Source: UBA6522 sp965205045 (GTDB lineage: Bacteria; Pseudomonadota; Gammaproteobacteria; Steroidobacterales; Rariloculaceae). Taken from it: a stretch of DNA of 64,000 nucleotides. The stretch spans positions 2,108,001-2,172,000 of the forward strand of contig OZ242031.1 of NCBI GenBank assembly GCA_965205045.1, given 5' to 3'. A model generated the notes under the pieces. It saw nothing but the letters and a program-made list of their open reading frames with translations, searched no databases and was not told where the DNA came from. This document shows positions 35,509 through 44,200 of the stretch, one piece after another. The stretch's first letter is position 1. The number at the start of each line of letters is the position of its first letter. The position numbers and the translations under genes are program-made.

Positions 35509-35808
35509 CTATTCGGTTTCGGCATATGTACTTCGCAATAGATCATAGGCGGCTTTTCCATGTTCTTTAATGATTTCACTTACGTCGGGCGGAAGTGCGC
35601 CAGCTTTGGAAATAACATGGTCGGCATCAGCGCCGTACAAATCACATAGCGCGCAAATCAGGCCAATACTAGGTATTTTTTTCCCGTTCTCGACTTTACT
35701 CAGATAACTGTAGGACACACCTACCCGCGGCCCTGCAGACTTAATGCCAAGATTGGCTTTGAGACGGAGGGAACGTAAGGTAGTCCCTACAGAGTCTACA
35801 GTTGGCAC
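35509..35808 (-). CDS. XRE-family transcriptional regulator
   Basis: The protein has 99 residues with a cro/CI-type HTH at about residues 8-62: GTTLRSLRLKANLGIKSAG, then VSYSYLSKVENGKKIPSIG. A C-terminal helix (VSEIIKEHGKAAYDLLRS) may mediate dimers. It is the first gene of the operon and probably represses its own promoter at 35841-35874. There is a 10-base gap to the kinase start. Confidence 0.88.
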   Translation of the reverse strand: MPTVDSVGTTLRSLRLKANLGIKSAGPRVGVSYSYLSKVENGKKIPSIGLICALCDLYGADADHVISKAGALPPDVSEIIKEHGKAAYDLLRSTYAETE

Positions 35809-35840
35809 GATAACTAAGAAGGGAGTCCAGAAACGGCGGG

Positions 35841-35874
35841 AGTATATGGTGGGTTGACCAAATAGTCAACCCAC
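35841..35874 (-). promoter_or_regulatory. Sigma70-type promoter overlapping a perfect palindromic operator
   Basis: On the minus strand there is TTGACT (35869-35864), a 17-base spacer and TATACT (35846-35841), upstream of the XRE start at 35808. The -35 lies within a perfect palindrome, GTGGGTTGAC-CAAATA-GTCAACCCAC (35849-35874). This is a strong candidate operator for the XRE repressor, which would then switch the whole kinase operon. Confidence 0.75.
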
Positions 35875-35908
35875 ACGGGTCTAGACTATGGCAGGTGCCA
35901 AAAAGTTG

Positions 35909-37066
35909 TTACTTTATTAATTGGAGCGTGTCTCGCTTTGGGTGCGCTTGAATTGCTATTGGCCGCCATCGCAGACCATCGGGTACGAACACCCTTCCAT
36001 CCATAATTTTGCGCGCCGTTAGAACAATGCCGGCGCGCTGAACCCTTAATTCGGTGTCCTCTTCGTCGGCATCCAGCCGTACGTTGATGGCGCCGGATGG
36101 ATGTTCGATGTGTATGGTCGCAGCGTCGCTGATAGTAGGCTTGATCGGCCACATGTCCGACCGCTGGGAGATAGCGGTTGTAACAGTCCCCTGGATAAAC
36201 ACGCTGTAAGCCACACAGATCGCACCGGTCACCGCATGAGCAGCATGAACATGATGCGGCGTTAGATAACATGAATAGACCGTGCCGCCGCGGCGCGCGA
36301 GTGCCAGAATACTAACTTTGGGGACGACTGATTCAGCCACATCGCCAAGCCCCATGCGGCGCCCAGCCTCAAGCCTTAGCTTCTCGATACGCCGCATTAT
36401 CACCGCATTGCCAGTGATTTCCTCCGGGTCATAGCCGCTCAAGCCTAGATCCGCAGCCCGCATAATCACCATCGGCATAGCCACATCAATACAACTTACC
36501 GCCACCCCATCAATTTCCTCCTGCGCAACCCCAGTCGGAAACATCGCCCCGCACTTGGACCCCACCACGTCACTAAAGCTGAGCACCACCGGCGCCCCAG
36601 TCCCCGGCACCCCATCAATCCGATGATCCCCGGCATACGTCACGGCCCCTCCCGGCGTCTGAACAACAGCCTCAATCCGGCTCCCAGTATTGACATCAAA
36701 AATCCGAACCCGCGTCTCATCAGCCTCCGCCGCCACCAACCCACGCTCAATCGCAAACGGTCCAACCCCAGCCAGCATGTTCCCGCACGAGGGCGCCGTA
36801 TCCACGATGGCCTTGTCAAGCCACACCTGCGCAAACCGATAATCGACATCAATCCCCGGCCGCTCCGACGGACTGACCATCGCTACCTTGCTGGTCACCA
36901 TAGTAGCGCCCCCAAGCCCGTCGATCTGACGCGGATCGGGCGACCCCATGGCCGCAAGCAGAACGCGATCCCGAACCTCGGGATCCGCCGGCAGATCCTC
37001 AAGCAGGAAAAACGGCCCGCGGGACGTTCCGGCCCGCATGAACATGCATGGAATTGCCCGCTGCAT
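35909..37066 (-). CDS. PrpF-family isomerase, probable 4-oxalomesaconate tautomerase
   Basis: The product has 385 residues from the Met at 37066. Family motifs are IPCMFMRAGTSRGPFFL, IDGLGGATMVTSKVAMVS, and the catalytic-Cys loop TAPSCGNMLAGVGPFA. The later HHVHAAHAVTG also matches the DAP-epimerase-fold PrpF/GalD group. GalD tautomerises 4-oxalomesaconate in 4,5-cleavage pathways of aromatic compounds; PrpF proper isomerises aconitate in the methylcitrate cycle. The nearby tricarboxylate transporter genes fit either. All motifs are intact, unlike the decayed genes further on. Confidence 0.75.
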   Translation of the reverse strand: MQRAIPCMFMRAGTSRGPFFLLEDLPADPEVRDRVLLAAMGSPDPRQIDGLGGATMVTSKVAMVSPSERPGIDVDYRFAQVWLDKAIVDTAPSCGNMLAGVGPFAIERGLVAAEADETRVRIFDVNTGSRIEAVVQTPGGAVTYAGDHRIDGVPGTGAPVVLSFSDVVGSKCGAMFPTGVAQEEIDGVAVSCIDVAMPMVIMRAADLGLSGYDPEEITGNAVIMRRIEKLRLEAGRRMGLGDVAESVVPKVSILALARRGGTVYSCYLTPHHVHAAHAVTGAICVAYSVFIQGTVTTAISQRSDMWPIKPTISDAATIHIEHPSGAINVRLDADEEDTELRVQRAGIVLTARKIMDGRVFVPDGLRWRPIAIQAHPKRDTLQLIK

Positions 37067-37150
37067 CAGCGCCCCTGTCCCGTCAACGCCACCAACGCAG
37101 CGCACAATACGCCGGTATCGCGAATAGCCGGCGCGGAGGACGTGTGTTGG

Positions 37151-38134
37151 CTACCTCTGTCGAGAAGTAATGAACAAGCCGATTGCGCATACGGCCAGCG
37201 TACCAAGTCCCAGAATGGTTCCATATTCAAGAACAAAAGATAAGGCTCGCTCATTTGAGAATATCGTGAGCGCGAGCCCCAAGAGGACTCCTGCAATCGA
37301 GCCAACCCCTATCAGCCACCGGTTCTGCAGAGCAGTGGTCATCTCTCTCAGCACATCCCTGACGGTATCTCGCGTACGTCCCTGTTGGCTACTGATTTCA
37401 CCTATGTCCGCTTTCATGGCCTGTATCGAATCGTGAATATCCGAGTACTCGTTGGTTACAGTCTTGAATTGCTGGTCAACTTCCTTGAGTCTCGATCCCA
37501 GAAGGTGCCACGGATACCCCGACTTAATGAGATCGTCCAATAGATTCTCTGGCCCACCCTCGACAAACGCATCCTCCCACTGCGATTCCTTCATTCCTGC
37601 CGGCGGGCCGGTGCGCTCCGAACGTACGAAGCCGGTTTGCTCCTGATAGTATCCCTTGTAGACTTCGTCTGGGGTTTCCCCCTCCTCCAGCTTGAATACG
37701 GTGAGCCTATACAATCGCTCACCACGGATAAATCGACGCTCCTGACTCGATGTATTCGTCAGGGTCCAATTCAGAGTGCCGAAATAGCCTGCGTCGATTT
37801 GCGTTGTAGGCGCTACGATCCCCTCTCTCGACAGATCGGTGGTCGGGCTAAGGATGCCGTGGAGGTCTTCATCGGGATAGAGAGCGTGAACGGCCTCTCT
37901 CCTGAAATCGATTGTTTCCAGGGCAGTGACGCCAACCGAGTGCCCAGCCTGTATCTTGATGCCTCGCTTGCCTCCCTTCTCCAGTTTGAATTCCTTTCCG
38001 GTGTTGATGAATTCGCCATCATTGCCCAATCGAAGAATGTACGAGTTCGGGCGGACAGAGGACTCGACTCCGTCGGCGATCACACCCTTCTCCACGAGAC
38101 GGCGCAATGCAACATCATTGAGGATATTGGCCAT
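37151..38134 (-). CDS. dUTPase/dCTP-deaminase-fold protein with coiled coil and two C-terminal TM helices
   Basis: The protein has 327 residues. The N-terminal domain (about 1-170) has the dUTPase/Dcd fold, opening ILNDVALRRLVEKGVI. It holds SPTTDLSREGIVAPT, which matches the R-S-S-L-A-R-x-G-I motif, and QIDAGYFGTLNWTLTN, which matches the I-D-P-G-W-x-G block. The Dcd catalytic Glu in that block appears to be Thr, so deamination is doubtful. A coiled coil follows (about 215-265) and then two membrane helices (LIGVGSIAGVLLGLALTIF and TILGLGTLAVCAIGLFI). Dcd-like enzymes defend against phage by draining dCTP. This membrane-anchored variant might instead sense nucleotides and act on the membrane. 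Confidence 0.7.
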   Translation of the reverse strand: MANILNDVALRRLVEKGVIADGVESSVRPNSYILRLGNDGEFINTGKEFKLEKGGKRGIKIQAGHSVGVTALETIDFRREAVHALYPDEDLHGILSPTTDLSREGIVAPTTQIDAGYFGTLNWTLTNTSSQERRFIRGERLYRLTVFKLEEGETPDEVYKGYYQEQTGFVRSERTGPPAGMKESQWEDAFVEGGPENLLDDLIKSGYPWHLLGSRLKEVDQQFKTVTNEYSDIHDSIQAMKADIGEISSQQGRTRDTVRDVLREMTTALQNRWLIGVGSIAGVLLGLALTIFSNERALSFVLEYGTILGLGTLAVCAIGLFITSRQR

Positions 38135-38257
38135 TTCGAGAGGGTAGCACGATGAGTTGGGCGTTCCGACTGCGGTCGCAGACGTATGTCGACTTTCTGG
38201 TTACTTCGACCAGTTATGGGCGCTTGACAGGGGGAATTCGTTTAATCGCCCGCTGCC

Positions 38258-39266
38258 TCATCGCAGCTGCCCCGTCAGCCACGATTGATCAACGTATTCT
38301 GCAAACAACCCCCCGGGCAGTTCCACCAGCAGGAGGTTGGCGGCAGCCGCCAGGGCCACGATAACGCAGGCCGTCAGCGCGAGCGTCAATCCCCACGGCT
38401 GCCGCGCCTTGCGTCGCAGGAACGCCAGGAAAAACACGAGCGCCCCCGGCAGAAAGCCCAGCACGCCCACCGCCGCGACAAGCGCCCCGAACCATCCGGC
38501 GCTTCGCCACGTACCGCCGGCTGCCGCGGCATCGGCATCGGCACCGGAGTCGGGCTGCTCGGCCCCCTTGGCAGCATCGACGCCGTATTCCAGGTCAACA
38601 TTCGCCGGACTGACCCCCGGCCTCACCCGCAACACCACCACCAGCGCAACACACAACACCAACGTCGCCACCGCCACGCTCAACGGAAAGATCCGCCCCA
38701 GCGGCGAAAGCCTCAGGCTGCTCCAGACCGCGTAGAGCAGGACGGCGATCACCCCGCCGACGAAAGCGAGTTGCGGGCCGACATGACGGGCCGGGGGACT
38801 TCGCCGCGATCCATCCGCCGCCTTCCTTGGCGTTGTTGGCCGATTCCGGGGCGAGCACGCCGCGGATGTCGCCCTTGCCGAAGCGGGACTTGTCCCGGGC
38901 GGTCTGCACGACGTGGCCGTAGGCGATCCAGTCGACGACGGTGCCGCCGAGGCCGGGGATGGCGCCGATGAGGGTGCCGAGGCCCGCGCATCGCAGGCAC
39001 AGGAACCAGTTGCGGAAGACGTCCCGGATGCCTTCGAACCAGTCCTCCGCGGGCATGCGGCTTGAGGCGATGGGGCGGTTCCTGCGCAGCAGTTCGGTGA
39101 TTTCCGGGAAGGCGAAAAGGCCGATGCCGACGATGACCAGCCCGGCAATGCCCCCGAGCCCGGGAAAGGCGCCGATCGCCAACCCCAGCATCACGCCGAG
39201 CGCGAGGTGGAGGAGGTGCTCGACAGTCGCGAGGTTGGCAATTGCGGCCAGAAGCGCTTCGGACAA
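38258..39266 (-). pseudogene. tctA-tctB (tripartite tricarboxylate transporter membrane subunits), decayed and fused
   Basis: From 39266 the frame gives a TctA-like start (HLALGVMLGLAIGAFPGLGG) that jumps directly to late TctA (FAFPEITELLRRNRPI, then GLGTLIGAIPGLGGTVVDW), so most of the first half is deleted. After ANNAKEGGGWIAA the frame shifts, and the other frame gives TctB/DUF1468-like helices (AVLLYAVWSSLRL, then GVLGFLPGALVFFLAFL) to the stop at 38258. Thus tctA has lost internal parts and is run together with a tctB fragment. It cannot make a transporter. The intact binding protein at 40693 is an orphan. Confidence 0.75.
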
Positions 39267-39294
39267 GGTTCAGGCCTCGAGATTCACTCGGATG

Positions 39295-40593
39295 TCACTC
39301 CCCCGGCTCAGCCGGAACGTAAAAGAACCCCCGACCCGTGCGCCCGGGCCGGCCCGCCCTGAGATGGCCGGCAGCTTCCAGCCTTGTCAGGAGCTTACCG
39401 GCGTAGACCTTGCTCAGCCCCGTCAGGTCGGCAACCTCGGTCGATGAGACACGCCCCCGGGCACGGCTCCAGTTCAGAACGAACTCATCACGGCTTTCGG
39501 GGGCGCCTGGCTTGGCCAGCCGGTAAGCGAGGCGATCCCTGGCCGTATCGGACAGACGAAAGGCGTCGTCTTTGTCCGGGGGGATCCCCTGCACGCGCGT
39601 AATCACCGGGGCGGAATCGTCGGCATCCAGACGAGCGTCCGCCAATCGGCAAATCGCCTCGTTGGCTTCCTGCACCGATGATCGCTGGAGGAGCGGTGTC
39701 GCAGTTTCCGCGTCCACCCAACCGTTCCGGGTCAGGTGTTCGATCAACAGAAGCGATTCGACGCCGCTGGCCCATGCGGGGGTCAGCGCGGCAACGAAGT
39801 CGACGACGGCAATATCGGGAGTGCCGCCGAGCAGCGCAACTCGCACGTAGGGTCCATCGATCTTCGAGATCGCCGGCGGGGGGCGCCCGATGGCAAGCAT
39901 GTCCCGCACCATCCTGTCGACCCCGATTCCTTCGCGTTCGGCCAGACCCAGAGAGGCCATGGTCTCGGACAAATTCCGATAGCGTGGGGCCGCGGGGTGG
40001 GTGATGATGTTCTCGGGCGTCACGCCGCCCACGAAACCGCCGGGCGAGGTCACGGTCAACGTGTCGCCGATGTGCTCGACGACGGTGGGCCGCGGCGCCA
40101 GCCAATCGCGGTGAACGATCCCGTTCACGATGGCCTCGCGCAGCGTCCTGGGTGGGATCGCCCGGAACTTGCCGTGGACGAAACCCTTGACCGCGTGGGT
40201 CACGCGGTTGGCCACCTCGCTCGCCTGCTCGACTTCGCGCACCTGCACGAGCAGCGGTCCGTCGCCCTCAATGCGAAGTGTGCTGTCGCCCCCCGGCAGG
40301 TCACGGCGAATGTAGTCGATGCCGGGCCACGGAGTTGACACGAACAGCAGCGAACCCGCGTTGGTGAGTTCGCGCGAACCCTTGACCAGATTCAACCGCC
40401 GGAGGAGATCGGCGTCTGTGGCGTTGGCCAGGCTGGTGTCGGAGTCATCGGGGTTGGCTTCCCGCAGGTATCGCCGGGCAACCTCCACGGCGACCGCACT
40501 CACGTCGTCCAGCGTCTTGCCGGAAGTCTGATCCGACCAGTCGAAGCCGACTCTTTCCAGCATCCGCGATTGAATGGGTAACGAAACGCCCAT
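39295..40593 (-). CDS. ATP-binding regulator of the AlbA_2/RecG-like type, N-terminally shortened
   Basis: The protein has 432 residues. The central part (about 135-230) resembles the HATPase_c_4 domain: PPRTLREAIVNGIVHRDWL, then TVTSPGGFVGGVTPENI, then GLAEREGIGVDRMVRDM. The C-terminus holds a winged-helix segment (SSTEVADLTGLSKVYAGK). Full-length relatives begin with an AlbA_2 (Schlafen-like) domain of about 120 residues, which is missing. The gene now starts right after the repeats at 40600. It may be a shortened regulator or a remnant, but the frame is fully open. Confidence 0.65.
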   Translation of the reverse strand: MGVSLPIQSRMLERVGFDWSDQTSGKTLDDVSAVAVEVARRYLREANPDDSDTSLANATDADLLRRLNLVKGSRELTNAGSLLFVSTPWPGIDYIRRDLPGGDSTLRIEGDGPLLVQVREVEQASEVANRVTHAVKGFVHGKFRAIPPRTLREAIVNGIVHRDWLAPRPTVVEHIGDTLTVTSPGGFVGGVTPENIITHPAAPRYRNLSETMASLGLAEREGIGVDRMVRDMLAIGRPPPAISKIDGPYVRVALLGGTPDIAVVDFVAALTPAWASGVESLLLIEHLTRNGWVDAETATPLLQRSSVQEANEAICRLADARLDADDSAPVITRVQGIPPDKDDAFRLSDTARDRLAYRLAKPGAPESRDEFVLNWSRARGRVSSTEVADLTGLSKVYAGKLLTRLEAAGHLRAGRPGRTGRGFFYVPAEPGE

Positions 40594-40599
40594 ACAGAC

Positions 40600-40667
40600 A
40601 GTTTAGTTATCTTTTTGTTCAAAAAAGCAAACTAAACACTCGATTTGGCGGGTTTGTTATCTTTTCT
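40600..40667 (-). promoter_or_regulatory. Operator-like repeats upstream of the AlbA_2-type regulator
   Basis: An inverted pair, GTTTAGTT (40601-40608) and AACTAAAC (40630-40637), and two direct copies of GTTATCTTTT (within 40601-40616 and 40652-40666) lie in an AT-rich stretch directly upstream of the start at 40593. They look like binding sites for a repressor, possibly the downstream protein itself. Confidence 0.5.
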
Positions 40668-40692
40668 CGGTCGAAACGGGTAGGCAACGGTC

Positions 40693-41802
40693 TCACGATT
40701 CGAGGTTTACGCGGAATTCATCCTTGAGCCACGTCCTGACCCAAGTACGCGCGCTCTGCGGCACGTCGGTGGCCAGTTCGTAGATGCGCTGGGCCGCGGG
40801 TCCGGTCACCTGCTCGTAGGCGCCGAGCGCGGCGGGCTTTCGGGCGATGTACTCCGGGTCGGCGCGCATGGCGTGCACGGCGTTCTCGTAGGCGGTGACG
40901 ATCTCGTCCGGGGTGTCCGCGGGGGCGACGAGCAACTTCTGCGCCGGGAATCCCGCGGTGAAAAAGGCTAACCAGCTTTCCCAGCCGGGGCCGCTAGGCG
41001 GTTCGCCGTGCAGAAGTTCGTAGGCTTCCCCGTAGTGGGGCAGATCCGGGAAGGTGGGATCGCGGATCAGGTTGCCGTCGGCATCAAGCGCCCCCCACGA
41101 GAACAGCGGCACGGCGTCACCCTGCTTGATGAGCGGCACCACGTTGCGCAGGTACGCGGTGGAGGTCTGGTAGTCGATATTGAGCTCACCCCGCTCGAAC
41201 GCCAGCCGCCCGGCACCGCGCCCGCTCATGCCGAAGATGGGGCGGACGTTGAGGCCGAGGAGCTTGAAGCCGAGCACCGGGACGAGGTCGAGAGACGTGG
41301 GTCCCTGGCTGCCGTAGAGCAGTTCCCGGTCGGCGATTTGGCCCAGTTCCGTCGCATCGGCGATGCCAAGATCGGAGGAGACATAGGCCACCCCACCCGT
41401 ACCGTACGCCATCAGCACCCGCCAGTCCCGATACTCGTAGCGCACCCGAGGATCGTCCATAAGGTAGGGAAATTGCGTAGACGCGGACGTCCCCAACACC
41501 GAGAGCCCATCCGGCCGGGCCCGCGCCGCAAAGCGGTTGGCGCCCGCGATGGAGTTACCCCCGGGAACGTTGCGGACCACTACGGTCGGTTGACCAGGTA
41601 GGTAATGGGAGAGGAAAGGGGCATTAAACCGGCCCCAAGTGTCGGAGCCGCCGCCTTCCTTGAAGGGAATAATGAGTTCGACGATGCGACCGGAAAAGTC
41701 GACGGCTTGGCCGCGAGCCGGCGCGGGCGCCACGCCCAGTCCCAGCCCGCCCAGACCGAGCGCGGCAGTGCCCAGGAATTCCCTCCGGTTGATTGTGCTC
41801 AA
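40693..41802 (-). CDS. tctC: Tripartite tricarboxylate transporter substrate-binding protein (Bug/TctC family)
   Basis: The product has 369 residues from a TTG at 41802 preceded by GAAAGGA. The start gives a Tat-type signal: NRREFLGTAALGLGGLGLG, then APAPARGQA. The mature protein follows the Bug/TctC pattern: IVELIIPFKEGGGSDTWGRF, then VVVRNVPGGNSIAGANRFA. It is a periplasmic binding protein for an organic acid, usually working with TctA/B. The tctA/B genes at 38258-39266 are broken, so it cannot function as part of this locus. An upstream in-frame Met (41853) would spoil the signal. Confidence 0.85.
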   Translation of the reverse strand: MSTINRREFLGTAALGLGGLGLGVAPAPARGQAVDFSGRIVELIIPFKEGGGSDTWGRFNAPFLSHYLPGQPTVVVRNVPGGNSIAGANRFAARARPDGLSVLGTSASTQFPYLMDDPRVRYEYRDWRVLMAYGTGGVAYVSSDLGIADATELGQIADRELLYGSQGPTSLDLVPVLGFKLLGLNVRPIFGMSGRGAGRLAFERGELNIDYQTSTAYLRNVVPLIKQGDAVPLFSWGALDADGNLIRDPTFPDLPHYGEAYELLHGEPPSGPGWESWLAFFTAGFPAQKLLVAPADTPDEIVTAYENAVHAMRADPEYIARKPAALGAYEQVTGPAAQRIYELATDVPQSARTWVRTWLKDEFRVNLES

Positions 41803-42087
41803 ATCCTTTCGCTCCAGCCTCGGTAATCCTCGATGGTTTGGGATCGAACCCATCTATCACGCTGATAATACTCCAGGGGGCGAGCAACTTACCTATGCTT
41901 GCGAATCACCCCGTTTTGTCGAAATTCAAGCATTGCTGGCGCCGCCTGACCGGGGGATATTCGTGTTTGGCTTGCATCTTGGCCGTTCTCAAGCAGGGAC
42001 TCACGGTTCGCCCGTTACTCACGGGGGATGCAACACGCCACTCCTGCACTCCCGGGTATGGGCCTACCATAGACAACGCGACATACG

Positions 42088-42678
42088 ATGCACTGGCGTC
42101 AAATCAAGCTGGCCGGCTTCAAGCAAGTTGCTGGTCGCACCTATGATTTGCGGCATCTACAGGACTCGAACATTGATTTCAACATCCCTGCGACTGGACG
42201 CTACCCTGAAATCAATGCCGGCATTTTGTTCCAGTACAGCAGCCATTGCGTGACCACTGGCCCTCCTGATGGCGAGCGACTTGACTTTGGTGAGATTGGA
42301 CACGACTGCCTGGTCATCGATGAGCGAGGCAACGAGCGGTGCTTTAGCATTGATCGTTACCGTTGGTCGGCGAACTTGCCGGGAATCATGCGGTCGCTTC
42401 CATCGGGTCGAACATGTTACTTCACCGGCCATCGCAATTGGCTGGCAATAGAGATTCTGGATCCCCAAGCGCGGAATCTGGTCTATGAGATCTATTTCAA
42501 CGTGACACGACAGAGCAGCAATTTCTTGAGGCTCTACGTCCAAAGCGCGTACGTCCGGACTGAGCGCCACAAAATCCGCCAGCCTAGCGACTTTAGGCGG
42601 GAATACAAGATTGGAGGAAAGTTACTGCTGGCCAAGAAGCTACGCGGTGAGCCGATCATACGGCCACAGCGGCGCTAG
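42088..42678 (+). CDS. Hypothetical protein
   Basis: The protein has 196 residues, is soluble, and is rich in aromatic residues, with segments such as DCLVIDERGNERCFSIDRYR, NLVYEIYFNVTRQSSNFLRL, and a basic C-terminus (KLLLAKKLRGEPIIRPQRR). I do not recognise a family. It has its own strong terminator at 42682, which supports a real transcribed gene. The neighbours (tctC upstream on the other strand, tcuA remnant downstream) give no hint of its role. Confidence 0.6.
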   Translation: MHWRQIKLAGFKQVAGRTYDLRHLQDSNIDFNIPATGRYPEINAGILFQYSSHCVTTGPPDGERLDFGEIGHDCLVIDERGNERCFSIDRYRWSANLPGIMRSLPSGRTCYFTGHRNWLAIEILDPQARNLVYEIYFNVTRQSSNFLRLYVQSAYVRTERHKIRQPSDFRREYKIGGKLLLAKKLRGEPIIRPQRR

Positions 42679-42681
42679 AAC

Positions 42682-42714
42682 AGGAAAAGGCCCCTACCTG
42701 AGGGGCCTTTTCCT
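42682..42714 (+). terminator. Bidirectional rho-independent terminator
   Basis: A perfect 14-bp stem, AGGAAAAGGCCCCT (42682-42695) paired with AGGGGCCTTTTCCT (42701-42714), with loop ACCTG. The A-rich and T-rich arms allow termination on both strands. It follows the hypothetical gene by 3 bases. Confidence 0.88.
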
Positions 42715-42994
42715 CGCGAGTACACTTCAATATCCCAGCACGGCTGGAACCGGTTTCCCGGCGGTAGATGAACACCGCTCACGCAGCCTCGTACGTATCC
42801 ATCTGCGCCAATTATTTTCCATCGCGTTTATCAAGTCAACGGGCCTTGTCGTCAGGAACCGCACTGCGTTGAGCTGCGCGTTGACAATGCAGGGTCCCAT
42901 GCGGAAAATTTCCATTAGCCGGGTGCCCCCAGGGGCTCGATATGGCTAGCCCAGCCCGACTTCATCCTGTTTGGGACTTCGCGTTTCGTCATAC
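42715..42994. other. 280-base intergenic region
   Basis: A 62-codon minus-strand frame (42727-42915; opening MEIFRMGPCIVNAQLNAVRF) is the only candidate. It has no recognised motif. I leave it uncalled. It could be a remnant lying downstream of the tcuA remnant. Confidence 0.35.
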
Positions 42995-44161
42995 TCACCA
43001 CCTGGCCGCAGACGCCCCCGCAATTTTCCCGAACACGGAGCCCGCCATCAGCCCCGCGCCTCCAGGGTAGTTATTGTAGAACAGGCCGCCCACCAGCTCA
43101 CCGGCCGCGTACAGCCCCGGGATCGGCCGCAGATCGGTGTCCAGGATGTGGGCGTCCGTGTTGATGCGGAGACCGCCGAATGTGAACGTAATGCCGCAGG
43201 TCACGGCGTAGGCTTCGAAGGGCGGCTGATCCAGGGTGTTGGCCCAGTTGCTCTTGTTGATGGGCAGGCCCGCGGTGCAGCGTCCGTCCTTGACGTTGGG
43301 GTTGAAGGGGATGTTCGTCCGAACCGCCTCGTTGTAAGCTCGGATCTCCTCCAGACAGGCGTCCGAGTCCACATCCTCTAGTAGGCCGACCAACTCTTCC
43401 AGCGAGTCCGCGACCACACGCGTCACCTGCCGTATCCGGTACTCGTCCCGCAGTAGGTGCGCAGTCTCGGCGTCGAAGATCTGCCATGCGAACTGCCCCG
43501 GCTGCTTCATGATCTCGACGCCGTACCGGACGTAGGTGTAGTTTCGGAAGTCTGCGCCTTCGTCCAAGAAGCGGCGGCCGTGTGCGTTGACCATGATGCC
43601 GAAGGGGTAGGAGTGCTTCTGGAACTGATCGCCCACGGCGAGGTCGCCGAATTCCGGAGCGTTTCGGTCCCAGCCTACCGCGTGGCAGCCGGACTAGTTG
43701 CCGTAGGCGGCCGCACCAAGGTCCAGAGCCATCCGTATGCCGTCGCCGGTGTTGAAGCGGGTGCCGCGCACCCTGGCCAGCTCCCATCCGGGGCCGAGAT
43801 AGCGCGTGCGCCACTCCGGGTTGGCTTCGAAACCGCCGCAGGCCAGCACCACGGCATCGGCGGGCATTGTCTCGGGCCGCTCTCCGCCGCGCCGCACGAC
43901 CACGCCGGTGACGTTCTTGCCGTCGTCGGTCACGGCGACTTCGTCGTCCGAAAGGTCCGGCATGAGTTCGCGGAGATCCTCGACCCCCGAATACGCACAG
44001 CGAAAAGCCCCGGCAGTAAAGCGACTATTGCCACCGCTCTCGTCCAGCGGCGCGCGCTCGAGCACGGCGACCTCCGCACCGCCCTCGTGAGCGGCCAACG
44101 CGGCACAGAGGGCAGCGTTGCCGCCACCGACGATCAGGATCCGGGAGTCAGAAGCAGTCAC
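42995..44161 (-). pseudogene. tcuA: FAD-dependent tricarballylate dehydrogenase TcuA, decayed
   Basis: The N-terminus is typical: ILIVGGGNAALCAALAAHEG (FAD-binding), then GGNSRFTAGAFRCAY. After LMPDLSDDE about 110 residues of the family sequence are missing, and the text resumes VTGVVVRRGG, then ACGGFEANPEWRTRYLGPGW. An in-frame TAG at 43694-43696 follows AAAYGN, where relatives read N-W-S-G-C-H-A-V; a TGG to TAG change would explain it. The rest is normal to the end (GLYAAGELVGGLFYNNYPGG). Two separate lesions show the gene is dead. It belongs with the broken tctA/B as a tricarballylate-type uptake and oxidation locus. Confidence 0.85.
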
Positions 44162-44200
44162 CTGGCTATGCGACGTGAGGAATTCAATGAGCGAGCAGCA

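Noticed and set aside
41830..41870. T-arm-like sequence (GGGTTCGATCCC on the minus strand), possible tRNA
   Set aside because: The T-stem pairs only partly, and no matching acceptor, D or anticodon arms are found around it.
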